Shown here piece after piece: positions 33,328-41,252 of a DNA stretch of 64,000 nt. This DNA is from JBBDRJ01 sp963766295 (GTDB taxonomy: Bacteria > Actinomycetota > JAICYB01): assembly GCA_963766295.1 (NCBI GenBank), contig CAVXYW010000001.1:620001-684000 (forward strand), in the 5' to 3' direction. How positions within the stretch are numbered: the first letter of the stretch is position 1; each line of letters opens with the position of its first letter. The notes beneath the pieces were generated by a model. That model was not told where the DNA came from, did no database searches, and worked only from the letters and a program-made list of their open reading frames with translations. A program made the position numbers and the translations under genes.

Positions 33328-34804
33328 GTGTCTGACCCGGGAGGCTCGGGGTTGACCCCCGAAAACCAGACCGGATCGGGTCCGACGGGCGAAGGATCTC
33401 CCAACAGACCTTCGACGGAATCGCAGCTGGGAAGCGGGCCGCCCGAAGTTCCCGTTCCGCCGATCGAGTCGCTCGCCCCCGATCAGTTCGAGACTACGGG
33501 ATCGGGTTTCGGCGCCGTCCTGCGTCTTCGAAACTTCCGCCGGCTGTGGACCGGGATGACTTGTTTCGAGCATCGGCGACTGGATCGGGCTGTTCGCGCT
33601 GCTTTCGATGACGAACCGGCTCTCTCCCGGCAACACTCTGGCCGTCGCGGGTCTGATGATCTTCCGCGTTCTGCCGGCGTTTCTCGTCGGTCCTATCGCC
33701 GGCGTGCTGCTGGATCGCATCGACCGGCGCAAGGCGATGATCGCTTCCGACGTCGCGCGAGCGTGCCTGATCGCTTCGGTTCCATTCGTGCCAAAAGCGT
33801 TCCGACGCTTTACGTGATCACGTTCCTGCTCGAGGTCGCGACGCTCGTGTGGATGCCGGCGAAGGACGCGCTCGTCCCGAACCTCGTCCCGAAGCGGCTG
33901 CTCGTCGCGACGAACTCGCTTGCTCTGTTCACGACGTACGGCGTGTTCCCACTCGGCGCCCTCATGTTCACCGGCGCTCGTCGGCGTCGCCGCTTTCCTC
34001 GGCACTCACGTAACTGCGCTCGCGGACCTCGGCCTGAATCGCGAGAACCTGGCGTTCTGGATCGACACGGCCACGTTCATCGCGTCGGCAATCATCGTGT
34101 CGCGCGTTCGCGTGCCCCAGGTGCCGCGTCAGCCTCGGCCGGTTCGGTTCGCGATCTTGTGGGAGGAGCTCGTAGAGGGCTTGCGCTATCTCCGCGAACG
34201 CGGCGAGGTCGCGCGCGTGATGCGTTCGATCGGAGTTGCCCTGGCCGGAGGTGCGGTCATCTTTTCCTTGGGTGCTCCGTACTCCACCGTGGCGCTGGGC
34301 GGCGGACCTGAAAGTTTTGGTGCGATCGTCGCCGGACTGGGGACCGGGATGGGTGCCGGTGTTCTCCTCCTGGGTTTCGTCGGCGACCGGTTCCCCAAAG
34401 GCTGGTCGGCGGCGGTCGCCGTCATCTTCGCCGGCCTCATGCTTGGTGGCGCAGCCATTAGTACACAACGTCGCGCTCGCCGTCATCTGGCGCCGGGCTG
34501 TTCGGCGCGGGAGCCGGAGTGGCGTACGCCACATGTTCGCCCTCCTTCAAGAGCTCGTGCACGACGAAGTTCGCGGGCGGATCTTTCATCAGTTCAAGTC
34601 GTGATCCGCATATCGCTCTTCATTTCGCTGGTTCTCTTCCCGGCGCTGGCCGAGTTCTTCAAGGACATCCTGTTCGACGGTGAGGCCGAGCAGGGGATCC
34701 GTCTGGCCTTAGCGGCCGGAGGTCTGTTCACATCGGCTGCAGGTCTGTACGCGGCTTGGGATGTCTATCGCGGACGCATCGACTCCGAATGGGCCAAACG
34801 ATGA
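33328..34804 (+). CDS. MFS-type membrane protein in the tmk position (frame broken by indels)
   Basis: Starting at a GTG 4 nt after topA, an acidic and Pro/Ser-rich leader of about 60 residues precedes a major facilitator domain. MFS segments in successive frames include LRNFRRLWTGM, IGDWIGLFALLSMTNRLSPG, GPIAGVLLDRIDRRKAMIASD, YVITFLLEVATLVWMPAKDA, and a last pair of helices ending YRGRIDSEWAKR. About eight indels split it between 33560 and 34590. In Streptomyces relatives, the gene between topA and holB encodes an MFS domain fused to thymidylate kinase. Here the frame stops at the holB start (ATGA) with no kinase domain. Its substrate is unknown. Confidence 0.8.
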
Positions 34805-35904
34805 GCGTCTGGTCGTCGGTAGCCATCGACGAAGGACCGATAGGCCTTCTGCAGCGCGATGTGTCTAGTGGCCGCATCGCACACGCGTACATGTTCGGTG
34901 GTGTCGCCGGACGTCTTCCCGCCGATGCAGCGCTGGCCTTTGGTGCTTCCCTGGTCTGCGACAGCGGCGGGTGCGGAACGTGCGAAGCGTGCATGCGCGT
35001 TCTTCGCCGCGCTCATCCCGACGTAGAGGTCATCGAACCCGCCGGTACGCAGTTGCTCGTGGACCAAGTGAGAGAAGTTATTCGAGCCGCTTCGCGGCAC
35101 CCGGTGGCGGCCGGCCGTCGTGTGATCATCGTCGAAGGCGCCGATCGAATGAATCCGACGGCTCAGAACGCGTTCTTGAAGGCGCTGGAAGAGCCACCGC
35201 CGTCGACGACGATCATCCTTCTCGCTCAGAGCCCGGAGACTTTGCTCGATACCGTTCGCTCTCGTTGTCGCGAGGTGACGTTCCGCACCCCGCCGCCGTC
35301 GGAGATCGCCGCGATCCTCGAAGCGCAAGGCGTGCCAGCCGAGGACGCGCAACGGCTCGCGCGGATCGGCGGCGACCTGGAGCGTGCGTCGAGGCTTTCG
35401 AGCGATCCCGAGGCTCGCGAACTGCGTTCCGAGCTCGTCAACCGCGTTATCGCTCCACTCAGAGATCCGGGTGAAGCACTGGAGGCTGCCGAGTGGCTCG
35501 CTGCTCAAACCAGAGGCATCCGAGATCGGGTCGCGGACGAGCACAAGTCCGATCGCGAAACGTACTCCCAGTGGTACCAGGAGACGAAGAGGGTCTCCGA
35601 CGAGAGGCTCAGACGTGAGCAGCGGAGAGCCGAGCAGGACGCGATCGAGTCCTCCATCGACGACATCGCATCCGTTCTACGCGACCTGCTTGCCGCCTTT
35701 CAGTCCGGCGAAATAGAGCTCCTGAACCAGGATGCGGGTCGCGAGATAACAGAACGCGCAAAGTCTCTTGGACCTGGGGCTTCGGCCGGGATAGTGGCCT
35801 GTTTGTCGGACATCGAGCGGGCCCGGCGCAGGCTCCGTTCCAACGCAAACGTGCTGCTCACGCTGGAAGACGTGTTTCTGGCGCTCTACCGGCACCTGGC
35901 TTGA
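34801..35904 (+). CDS. holB: DNA polymerase III delta' subunit
   Basis: Clamp-loader subunit of 367 residues, starting in an ATGA overlap with the MFS gene. The N-terminal AAA+ domain lacks a working P-loop (FGGVAGRLPAD in its place), as expected for delta'. A zinc module CDSGGCGTCEACMRVL, the segment IIVEGADRMNPTAQNAFLKA, then LEEPPPSTTIILLA, and the arginine-finger motif VRSRCREVTF are all present. The C-terminal collar domain is helical. A tRNA gene follows 43 nt downstream. Confidence 0.94.
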   Translation: MSVWSSVAIDEGPIGLLQRDVSSGRIAHAYMFGGVAGRLPADAALAFGASLVCDSGGCGTCEACMRVLRRAHPDVEVIEPAGTQLLVDQVREVIRAASRHPVAAGRRVIIVEGADRMNPTAQNAFLKALEEPPPSTTIILLAQSPETLLDTVRSRCREVTFRTPPPSEIAAILEAQGVPAEDAQRLARIGGDLERASRLSSDPEARELRSELVNRVIAPLRDPGEALEAAEWLAAQTRGIRDRVADEHKSDRETYSQWYQETKRVSDERLRREQRRAEQDAIESSIDDIASVLRDLLAAFQSGEIELLNQDAGREITERAKSLGPGASAGIVACLSDIERARRRLRSNANVLLTLEDVFLALYRHLA

Positions 35905-35947
35905 CTACAATCACCCCTTGTCCGCGCCGCCCTAAGCCCAGTAGTTA

Positions 35948-36019
35948 GCCGGAGTAGCTCAGCGGCAGAGCAGTCGATTCGTAATCGACAGGTCGCGGGT
36001 TCAATTCCCGCCTCCGGCT
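35948..36019 (+). tRNA. tRNA-Thr (anticodon CGT)
   Basis: A 72-nt cloverleaf can be folded by eye. The acceptor GCCGGAG pairs with CTCCGGC, the D stem is GCTC/GAGC, and the anticodon stem GTCGA/TCGAC encloses TTCGTAA (anticodon CGT, reading ACG). The variable loop has five bases, and the T stem GCGGG/CCCGC has loop TTCAATT. The discriminator is T and no CCA is encoded. TACAAT at 35906-35911 may serve as the -10 of its promoter. Confidence 0.95.
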
Positions 36020-36087
36020 CGACAAGACGGGTAACCTCTGTGGGTCCCAATCCCGCCTGGAGCCCAGGGTCAATAAGGAGAGCGCTC

Positions 36088-37200
36088 GTGAACTCGAATA
36101 CACCCACGCGCCGCACGATCATGTGGATCGTGTTGGCTCTATGTATGTCGCTCATCGCGGCTTCTTGCGGTGGCGGAGGCTCGACAGCTTCGAAGATCGC
36201 CGAGGACTTCAGAAACCGTGACGCATCGGATGTCGAACCACCGGAGCGCGTCAACGCCGAAGCGCTTGCTAACCCCGGTCTGATCCTCTGGACCAACTCG
36301 GAGACATGGCAGAGGCTGCTGAACGCTCCTGACGAACCCGGCGTGGTTGTGCTCTTCGTGCAGCCGGCCAGCCCCTCCAACGACAAAGGCATCGCACGCG
36401 GCGACCTCCTGACCGCGGTAGACGGCGAGAATGTCACCAATCACGAGCGCGCCATTGCGCTTCTCCGCGCCAAGGCCGGCGATACGAGAAAGCTCACATT
36501 CCTGCGCGAGGACGGCGAGGAGAGAGAGGTCGAGATCAAGCCCTCGATCCCGAAGCAGCGCGCCCGGCCGTTCGTCACCGCACTGATAAATGAGTCGCGG
36601 AACGACCCGGTCCTTTACTTCCTTCGTGCAACCTCGGTCGGCGGCAACAACGACTCCAACCTGAGCGACTTGAACAAGGCCATCGATCTGGAGCCGCGCT
36701 TCGTCGAGGCGATGTCCGAGAAGGCGAGCATCAGATGGTTGCAGCGCCTGTCTGCGGATGGAGAAGAAGCGCGACGGATCGCAGGCGATGCCTTGGCCGG
36801 ATGGGAGAACGCGCTGGACATAGACCCGCGTAACGCGGGTGTGCTGGCGGTTCGGTCCGCAGCCCTGGTCGACATCGGACAAGGCGAGCGTGGCAAGACA
36901 GAAGTCGAGAAGGCGTTGGAGCTCGACGACAGCCAAGCGCAGGCGTTGTTCACGCTGGCGCGTGCCGAGTTGCAGCTGAAGCGGCCGCAACGCGCCGCCG
37001 GCCCTGCAGCGGGCGCCGTCGCGCTGAACCCATACACCAACCTCTTCTACTACCGGCTGCTCGAGCGGATCTTCATGGAGCTCAAGCGTCCGGACGACTG
37101 CAAGGCGACGGCAGCATCGGTTCGCCCGTACCTGGAGGCGCACAAGTCCAAGCCGTTCACCGACGCAGCCAACGCACTCACGAAGCTCTGCGAGGACTAG
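36088..37200 (+). CDS. PDZ- and TPR-containing lipoprotein
   Basis: The GTG at 36088 lies after AAGGAG and gives 370 residues. A short basic N-terminus and helix end in a lipobox-like LIAASC, so the protein is probably lipid-anchored outside the cell. A PDZ domain (about residues 60-155) includes VQPASPSNDKGIARGDLLTA, then VDGENVTN. The C-terminal half has three to four tetratricopeptide repeats (DLNKAIDLEPRFVEAMSEKA, ALDIDPRNAGVLAVRSAALV, ALELDDSQAQALFTLARAEL). This looks like a scaffold that binds C-terminal peptides and partner proteins. There is no protease domain. It stands alone between the tRNA and a hairpin terminator. Confidence 0.8.
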   Translation: MNSNTPTRRTIMWIVLALCMSLIAASCGGGGSTASKIAEDFRNRDASDVEPPERVNAEALANPGLILWTNSETWQRLLNAPDEPGVVVLFVQPASPSNDKGIARGDLLTAVDGENVTNHERAIALLRAKAGDTRKLTFLREDGEEREVEIKPSIPKQRARPFVTALINESRNDPVLYFLRATSVGGNNDSNLSDLNKAIDLEPRFVEAMSEKASIRWLQRLSADGEEARRIAGDALAGWENALDIDPRNAGVLAVRSAALVDIGQGERGKTEVEKALELDDSQAQALFTLARAELQLKRPQRAAGPAAGAVALNPYTNLFYYRLLERIFMELKRPDDCKATAASVRPYLEAHKSKPFTDAANALTKLCED

Positions 37201-37213
37201 AGGAAAGCTGGAT

Positions 37214-37239
37214 GTCCGGGGGGCTTCGGCCTCCCGGAC
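37214..37239 (+). terminator. Hairpin with TTCG loop after the PDZ/TPR gene
   Basis: An 11-bp stem (GTCCGGGGGGC with GCCTCCCGGAC, one G-U pair) closes on a TTCG tetraloop 13 nt after the stop. There is no T tract, as is common for GC-rich actinobacterial terminators. Confidence 0.65.
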
Positions 37240-37330
37240 GCTCCGTAAAGCTTCGCGGCTATGGCATCATCCGTCGGTGTTTGTTACATCGCGTACCGGC
37301 AATGCCGGCAGGGTTAGAAAGGTCCGAGGG

Positions 37331-38233
37331 ATGACGCGCCGGATCGTTACCGCGATCGGAGTTGGTCTTGCTGTCTGGGTGATCCCCGCCATCGCGTTCG
37401 CACAGGCGGCGCCCGCTGAAGGCGGCGAGGGCGGGGTCAATCGCAACTGGGTCTTCTACTTCGCGTTCCTAATCGGGCTTGGTTTCCTGGGCTTCGTTGC
37501 TTTCGTCGCCGTCTACTACCTCTTCGCGGTCGTCGCTCGGCAACGGAAGTACGCCGCCCCGGTTGCGATCCCGGTCGCGGCCACCGTGCCGGCCGGTGGC
37601 ACCGTGGCGGCTCCGGCCGCCGCCGCACCGGCTCCCGCGCCTGCAGCTGCCGCGGCACCTGCGGCTCCGGCTGCTCCCTCGGCGCCCGCGGCCGCGCCCG
37701 CGCGACCGCCGGCACCTGCGGTCCCCGCCGGTACCGGCGGCGTACCCAAGATCGATCCGAACAACCTTCCGGACGGCATCGACGCCGTTACTCGTGGCCG
37801 TTTGAAGAAGCTCGCGGTTTTGCAGGAGCGCGGCCAGGAACCTCCGGCCGATCTTCTTTCCGAATTGAAGCCCGTTCTCGATCAGATGGGTGGAGCTCCT
37901 GCTGCGCCGGCAGCCGAAGCAGCACCTGCTCAGGTGGAAGAAGCACCCGCTGCACCGGCCGCTGAAGCGGTACCGGCGCCAGCGGCAGAGGAACCGGCTC
38001 CTGCAGAAGCTGTACCCGCCGAACCTGCAGCGGCTGCCGCACCGGCGGCATCCGAACCCGCCGCCGATACGGGCGGACTGCCTCGCATCGATCCGAACAA
38101 CCTTCCCGACGGCATAGACGCCGTAGCCCGCGGAAGGCTCAAGAAGCTCGCCATCTTCCAGGAACGCGGCGATACGCCGCCGGCCGACCTTGTCGAGAAG
38201 CTCAAGCCGGTTCTCGATCAGATGGGGTCCTGA
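37331..38233 (+). CDS. Membrane-anchored Ala/Pro-rich protein with two copies of a 52-residue module
   Basis: A 300-residue protein with signal peptide (about 1-25), a short Gly/Glu segment and one membrane helix (about 37-63, FYFAFLIGLGFLGFVAFVAVYY). The rest alternates long Ala/Pro(/Glu) linkers with two near-identical modules containing IDPNNLPDGIDAV, RGRLKKLA, QERG, PPADL and LKPVLDQMG. The orientation of the tail is not certain; the following VARQRKY favours a cytoplasmic tail after a cleaved signal. The function is unknown. The predicted module is helical and amphipathic, suited to protein binding. The gene overlaps the metalloprotease start by CTGA. Confidence 0.8.
   Translation: MTRRIVTAIGVGLAVWVIPAIAFAQAAPAEGGEGGVNRNWVFYFAFLIGLGFLGFVAFVAVYYLFAVVARQRKYAAPVAIPVAATVPAGGTVAAPAAAAPAPAPAAAAAPAAPAAPSAPAAAPARPPAPAVPAGTGGVPKIDPNNLPDGIDAVTRGRLKKLAVLQERGQEPPADLLSELKPVLDQMGGAPAAPAAEAAPAQVEEAPAAPAAEAVPAPAAEEPAPAEAVPAEPAAAAAPAASEPAADTGGLPRIDPNNLPDGIDAVARGRLKKLAIFQERGDTPPADLVEKLKPVLDQMGS
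37736..37891 (+). repeat. 52-codon module, copy 1
   Basis: Encodes the first copy of the duplicated module, from GGVPKIDPNNLPDGIDAV to LKPVLDQMG. The protein sequence is about 80% identical to copy 2, while synonymous positions differ often. Confidence 0.85.
38072..38227 (+). repeat. 52-codon module, copy 2
   Basis: The second copy, at the extreme C-terminus of the protein, from GGLPRIDPNNLPDGIDAV to LKPVLDQMG. The third-position differences from copy 1 point to an old duplication kept under protein-level selection. Confidence 0.85.
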
Positions 38234-39234
38234 CGGCTATCGACTGGGCTGCGCTGGAGCAAGCCGCAAAAGTCATCGCGGGATCGGGCACTCGCACCGA
38301 CGGAGCTTCGCTGGTTCGTTTGCGTGGAAGAGTGCTCGACTTCCTCGATGACGCGTCGAAGGAAGTCGAGCGAGAGTCACAACTTCCCGCAACACCGCAG
38401 GCCGAACTTCTCGTCGTAGATCGTCACGCATGGATCGCCGGCAATGTCGCAACGTTCGAACGTATGGTCGGCGACATTTCGATTGCGGGATCCGAGTCGA
38501 AGATCGTGGCCTGGGAGGGCGGAGCGCTGATGGGGATGCTCGCGCGCATGGTTCTCGCCCAGTACGACCCGTTCCGCGACCAACTCATCGTCGTCTACCC
38601 GAATCTCGGCGAGTTCGCCGATGTAGATGGACTGAGATGGCTCGTCTTACACGAGGTGACCCACGTTGCCCAATTTAGGGCGGCGCCGTGGATGGCCGAC
38701 CGCATCGTCGAAGTGGCTCGCAGCGTGCTCAACGTCGAGCAGACTGGTTGGACGCGCGACGCATGGGAGAGATTGCGCGAGCGGTTCCCTGAGATCCTGA
38801 GATGGGCCCGCGAAGCGATGGAGGGAAAAGCCAGCGACTCGCCGTTGTTCGATCTGCTACCCGACGAGCAGCGCGAAGCGATCATGAGCGTCAACGCGTT
38901 GGTCACGCTGCTCGAAGGTCACGCTACGCACATCACCGAGCTGGCGGCGTCCAGAGTCGTGGCCGATCACGCAGCGATCGAACGCCGCGTCCAAGCTCGA
39001 CGCAAGCGGCCGGCGGCGGTCCGTTTGCTCGAAGCGGTGGCGGGGATCCAGATGAAGCGCCAGCAATACGTCATCGGGAAGCAGTTCTGCGAGGAGATCT
39101 GGAAGCACGGGGGAGCCGAAGCACTGGCACCGGCGTGGCGCGGTCCCGAGTGGGTGCCAACCATCGACGAGCTGAAGGAGCCGACGTCGTGGCTGGCCCG
39201 GGTTGGCGCGCATAGCCCCACCGCCGAGCGTTAG
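38230..39234 (+). CDS. DUF2342 zinc metalloprotease-like protein (TIGR03624, F420-associated family)
   Basis: About 334 residues if read from a CTG at 38230 inside a CTGA overlap with the previous gene; the N-terminus then reads TAIDWAALEQAAKVIAGSG, as homologues do (IDW near residue 4). A TTG at 38320 is the first standard start but would remove about 30 conserved residues. The metalloprotease motif is LHEVTHVAQF (HExxH), and FERMVGDISIAGSE and LLEGHATHITELA are family landmarks. Members are found in actinobacteria that make coenzyme F420, but the activity is unproven. Its position before tilS, hpt and ftsH matches other actinobacteria. Confidence 0.85.
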   Translation: MTAIDWAALEQAAKVIAGSGTRTDGASLVRLRGRVLDFLDDASKEVERESQLPATPQAELLVVDRHAWIAGNVATFERMVGDISIAGSESKIVAWEGGALMGMLARMVLAQYDPFRDQLIVVYPNLGEFADVDGLRWLVLHEVTHVAQFRAAPWMADRIVEVARSVLNVEQTGWTRDAWERLRERFPEILRWAREAMEGKASDSPLFDLLPDEQREAIMSVNALVTLLEGHATHITELAASRVVADHAAIERRVQARRKRPAAVRLLEAVAGIQMKRQQYVIGKQFCEEIWKHGGAEALAPAWRGPEWVPTIDELKEPTSWLARVGAHSPTAER

Positions 39235-39301
39235 CGAGGTGGCAGCATCATCAGGGTCGGCGAAGCTGACCCCTGATGAGCTACCGCCGAGCGTTAGCGA
39301 G
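39220..39301. repeat. Direct repeat flanking a hairpin between the metalloprotease gene and tilS
   Basis: The 19-nt sequence ACCGCCGAGCGTTAGCGAG occurs exactly at 39220-39238 (covering the metalloprotease stop) and 39283-39301. Between them 39248-39258 pairs with 39268-39279 (TCATCAGGGTC against GACCCCTGATGA, one bulge) to form a probable terminator hairpin. The exact duplication around it is unusual. Confidence 0.7.
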
Positions 39302-39318
39302 CTACCTAGACTTGGACC

Positions 39319-40631
39319 GTGAGCCTCGTTGAACGGCTAACCGAAGATCTGACCACGCTCGGCGTGCAGACGCACGACGCGGTCGGTGTGGCGTGCAGCG
39401 GTGGGGCCGACTCGGTTGCGCTTCTTCACCTGATCAAAAAATCGCCGCTGGCGCTTGACGTCACCATCCTGCATGTCGACCACGGTTTGCACGATCAGTC
39501 CGCCGCGCATGCTGGATTCGTAGCCGAGCTCGCGAGTGCGCAGGACATGAAGTTCGAACTGATCGCGGTGTCGGTCACGCGTGGCGACTCCGTGGAAGCC
39601 GCCGCACGCGAAGCCCGCTACGAAGCTTTGTCCGATGCAGCATCAAGCCGAGGCTTAGGTTTTGTCGCAACCGCACACACCTTGGACGACCAAAGCGAAA
39701 CGGTCATCCAGCGCATGATGCGGGGCGGCTCGCCTGCCGGCATCTCTCCGGTGCTGGGGATCTTCATCCGTCCCTTGCTCGACACACGTCGTGTCGAGTT
39801 GCGCGAGTGGCTTTTAGCCGAAGCGACTTGTTTGGCGCGAAGACCCGACCAACGAAGACCTTCGCTTCGAACGTAATTGGACGACGGAATCTGGTTTTGC
39901 CTTTGCTTCGAGAGCGCCGGTCGGGGATCGATGAGGTCCTCGCGCGAACAGCAGTACGAGCCAGGGAGGACGAAGAAGCGCTGTCGTCACTGGCCGATGA
40001 AGTGCTCGCCCGCGCGCAAGTCGACGACGTCGGGATCTTGCTGAACAGCCTCGATCTAGGCGGCCAGCCGCCGGCGATCCGATCGCGTGTAGCGCTACGA
40101 GCATTGCGGCGCCTCGGCGCCGACCCGAGTCACACCGACATCGACGCGATCCTCAGTGGCATGTTGACGCGGCACCAGTGCGGTCCGGTCTCGGTGTGGT
40201 CAATCGATGGCGGGCTGGCCTTCATCCGGGAGCCGGTCGCTGTGCCCGAGCCCGTCCTTCTCGACCAACACCAGAGTCTTGGTGCGTGGAGGATCCGGGT
40301 TCGAAAGGCGACGACCGCCGACACACCGCCTTGGCGATGGCGCTGCACGGTCCCCGGGGATGCGTCCAACCTGAAGATCCGTTCGCGGCGGCCCGGTGAT
40401 CGCGTCCTCACCGCCGCTGGTACGAAGAAGGTGCAGGACGTGCTGGTCGATGCGAAGGTGCCTCGTCCGCTTCGAGATCTGGTTCCGATTCTCGCGTCGG
40501 AGGACGAACCCCTCGCGGTCGTCGGGCTGACGCATCGTCCCCAAGAACCAGCTACCGTCAACCACGACGTCATCGACGTCGCACCGTCGTCAACGTCATG
40601 GTCGCGAGGAGTCGTGTGGAGCAGGACCTAG
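39319..40631 (+). CDS. tilS: tRNA(Ile)-lysidine synthetase (two frameshifts)
   Basis: Modifies C34 of tRNA-Ile(CAU) to lysidine, an essential step. The GTG start leads into the PP-loop VACSGGADSVALLHL, then ILHVDHGLHDQSAAHAGFV and ATAHTLDDQSETVIQRMMRG. The frame breaks near 39830, where WREDPTNEDLRFERN continues in a second frame, and again near 39880, where LVLPLLRERRSGIDEV continues in a third. The C-terminal domain has SRRPGDRVLTAAGTKKVQDV and DAKVPRPLRDLVPILAS, both typical of TilS. Total length is near 435 residues. Sequence error is the likely cause. The 3' end overlaps hpt by 16 nt. Confidence 0.92.
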
Positions 40632-41197
40632 ACATCCCGGACGAATACCGCGACCAGCTCGACCAGGTCGTGGTCAGTGAGCAAGACATCAGGACCAAGA
40701 TCGCCGAGCTCGGCGCGGAGATTACTCGCGATTACCAGGGCAAGCAGCCGATCCTCATCGGCGTCCTGAAAGGTGCCTCGGTTTTCCTCGCCGACCTATC
40801 GCGACAGATCCAACTGCCGCTGCGTTTCGACTTCATGGCCGTGTCGAGCTACGGATCGGCCACAAAGACCTCGGGGATCGTGCGGATCCTCAAAGACCTC
40901 GATCATGAGATCGAGGACCACGACGTGATCGTGGTGGAGGACATCATCGACTCCGGCCTGACCCTCAACTACCTGCTTCGTTACCTACGGGCCCGCCGCC
41001 CGCGATCCGTAGAGGTTTGTGCGCTCTTTTATAAAGAAGGGCGCCAGCGTGTTGAGATCCCCGTCAAGTACGAGGGCTTTCGGATCGGTCCGGAGTTCGT
41101 CGTCGGTTACGGCCTCGACTTCCAAGAGCGCTTCCGCAACCTGCCGTTCCTGGCCGTGCTGGCCGACCACCCCGAAACGAGGAAAGCGCGCCGCTGA
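40616..41197 (+). CDS. hpt: Hypoxanthine phosphoribosyltransferase
   Basis: Purine salvage enzyme that makes IMP or GMP from hypoxanthine or guanine and PRPP. The GTG at 40616 is preferred because AGGAG lies just upstream; an ATG at 40598 is in frame but has no ribosome site. The 193-residue protein has LIGVLKGASVFLADL, the PRPP-binding motif DVIVVEDIIDSGLTL and the purine-binding end FVVGYGLDFQERFRNLPF. The gene lies between tilS and ftsH as in most actinobacteria. Confidence 0.95.
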   Translation: MEQDLDIPDEYRDQLDQVVVSEQDIRTKIAELGAEITRDYQGKQPILIGVLKGASVFLADLSRQIQLPLRFDFMAVSSYGSATKTSGIVRILKDLDHEIEDHDVIVVEDIIDSGLTLNYLLRYLRARRPRSVEVCALFYKEGRQRVEIPVKYEGFRIGPEFVVGYGLDFQERFRNLPFLAVLADHPETRKARR

Positions 41198-41252
41198 CCT
41201 GCAGCTAGTTGTCCGCCGGATGCCGAGCGGGACTCGCGCTACGCTCTAGGCC

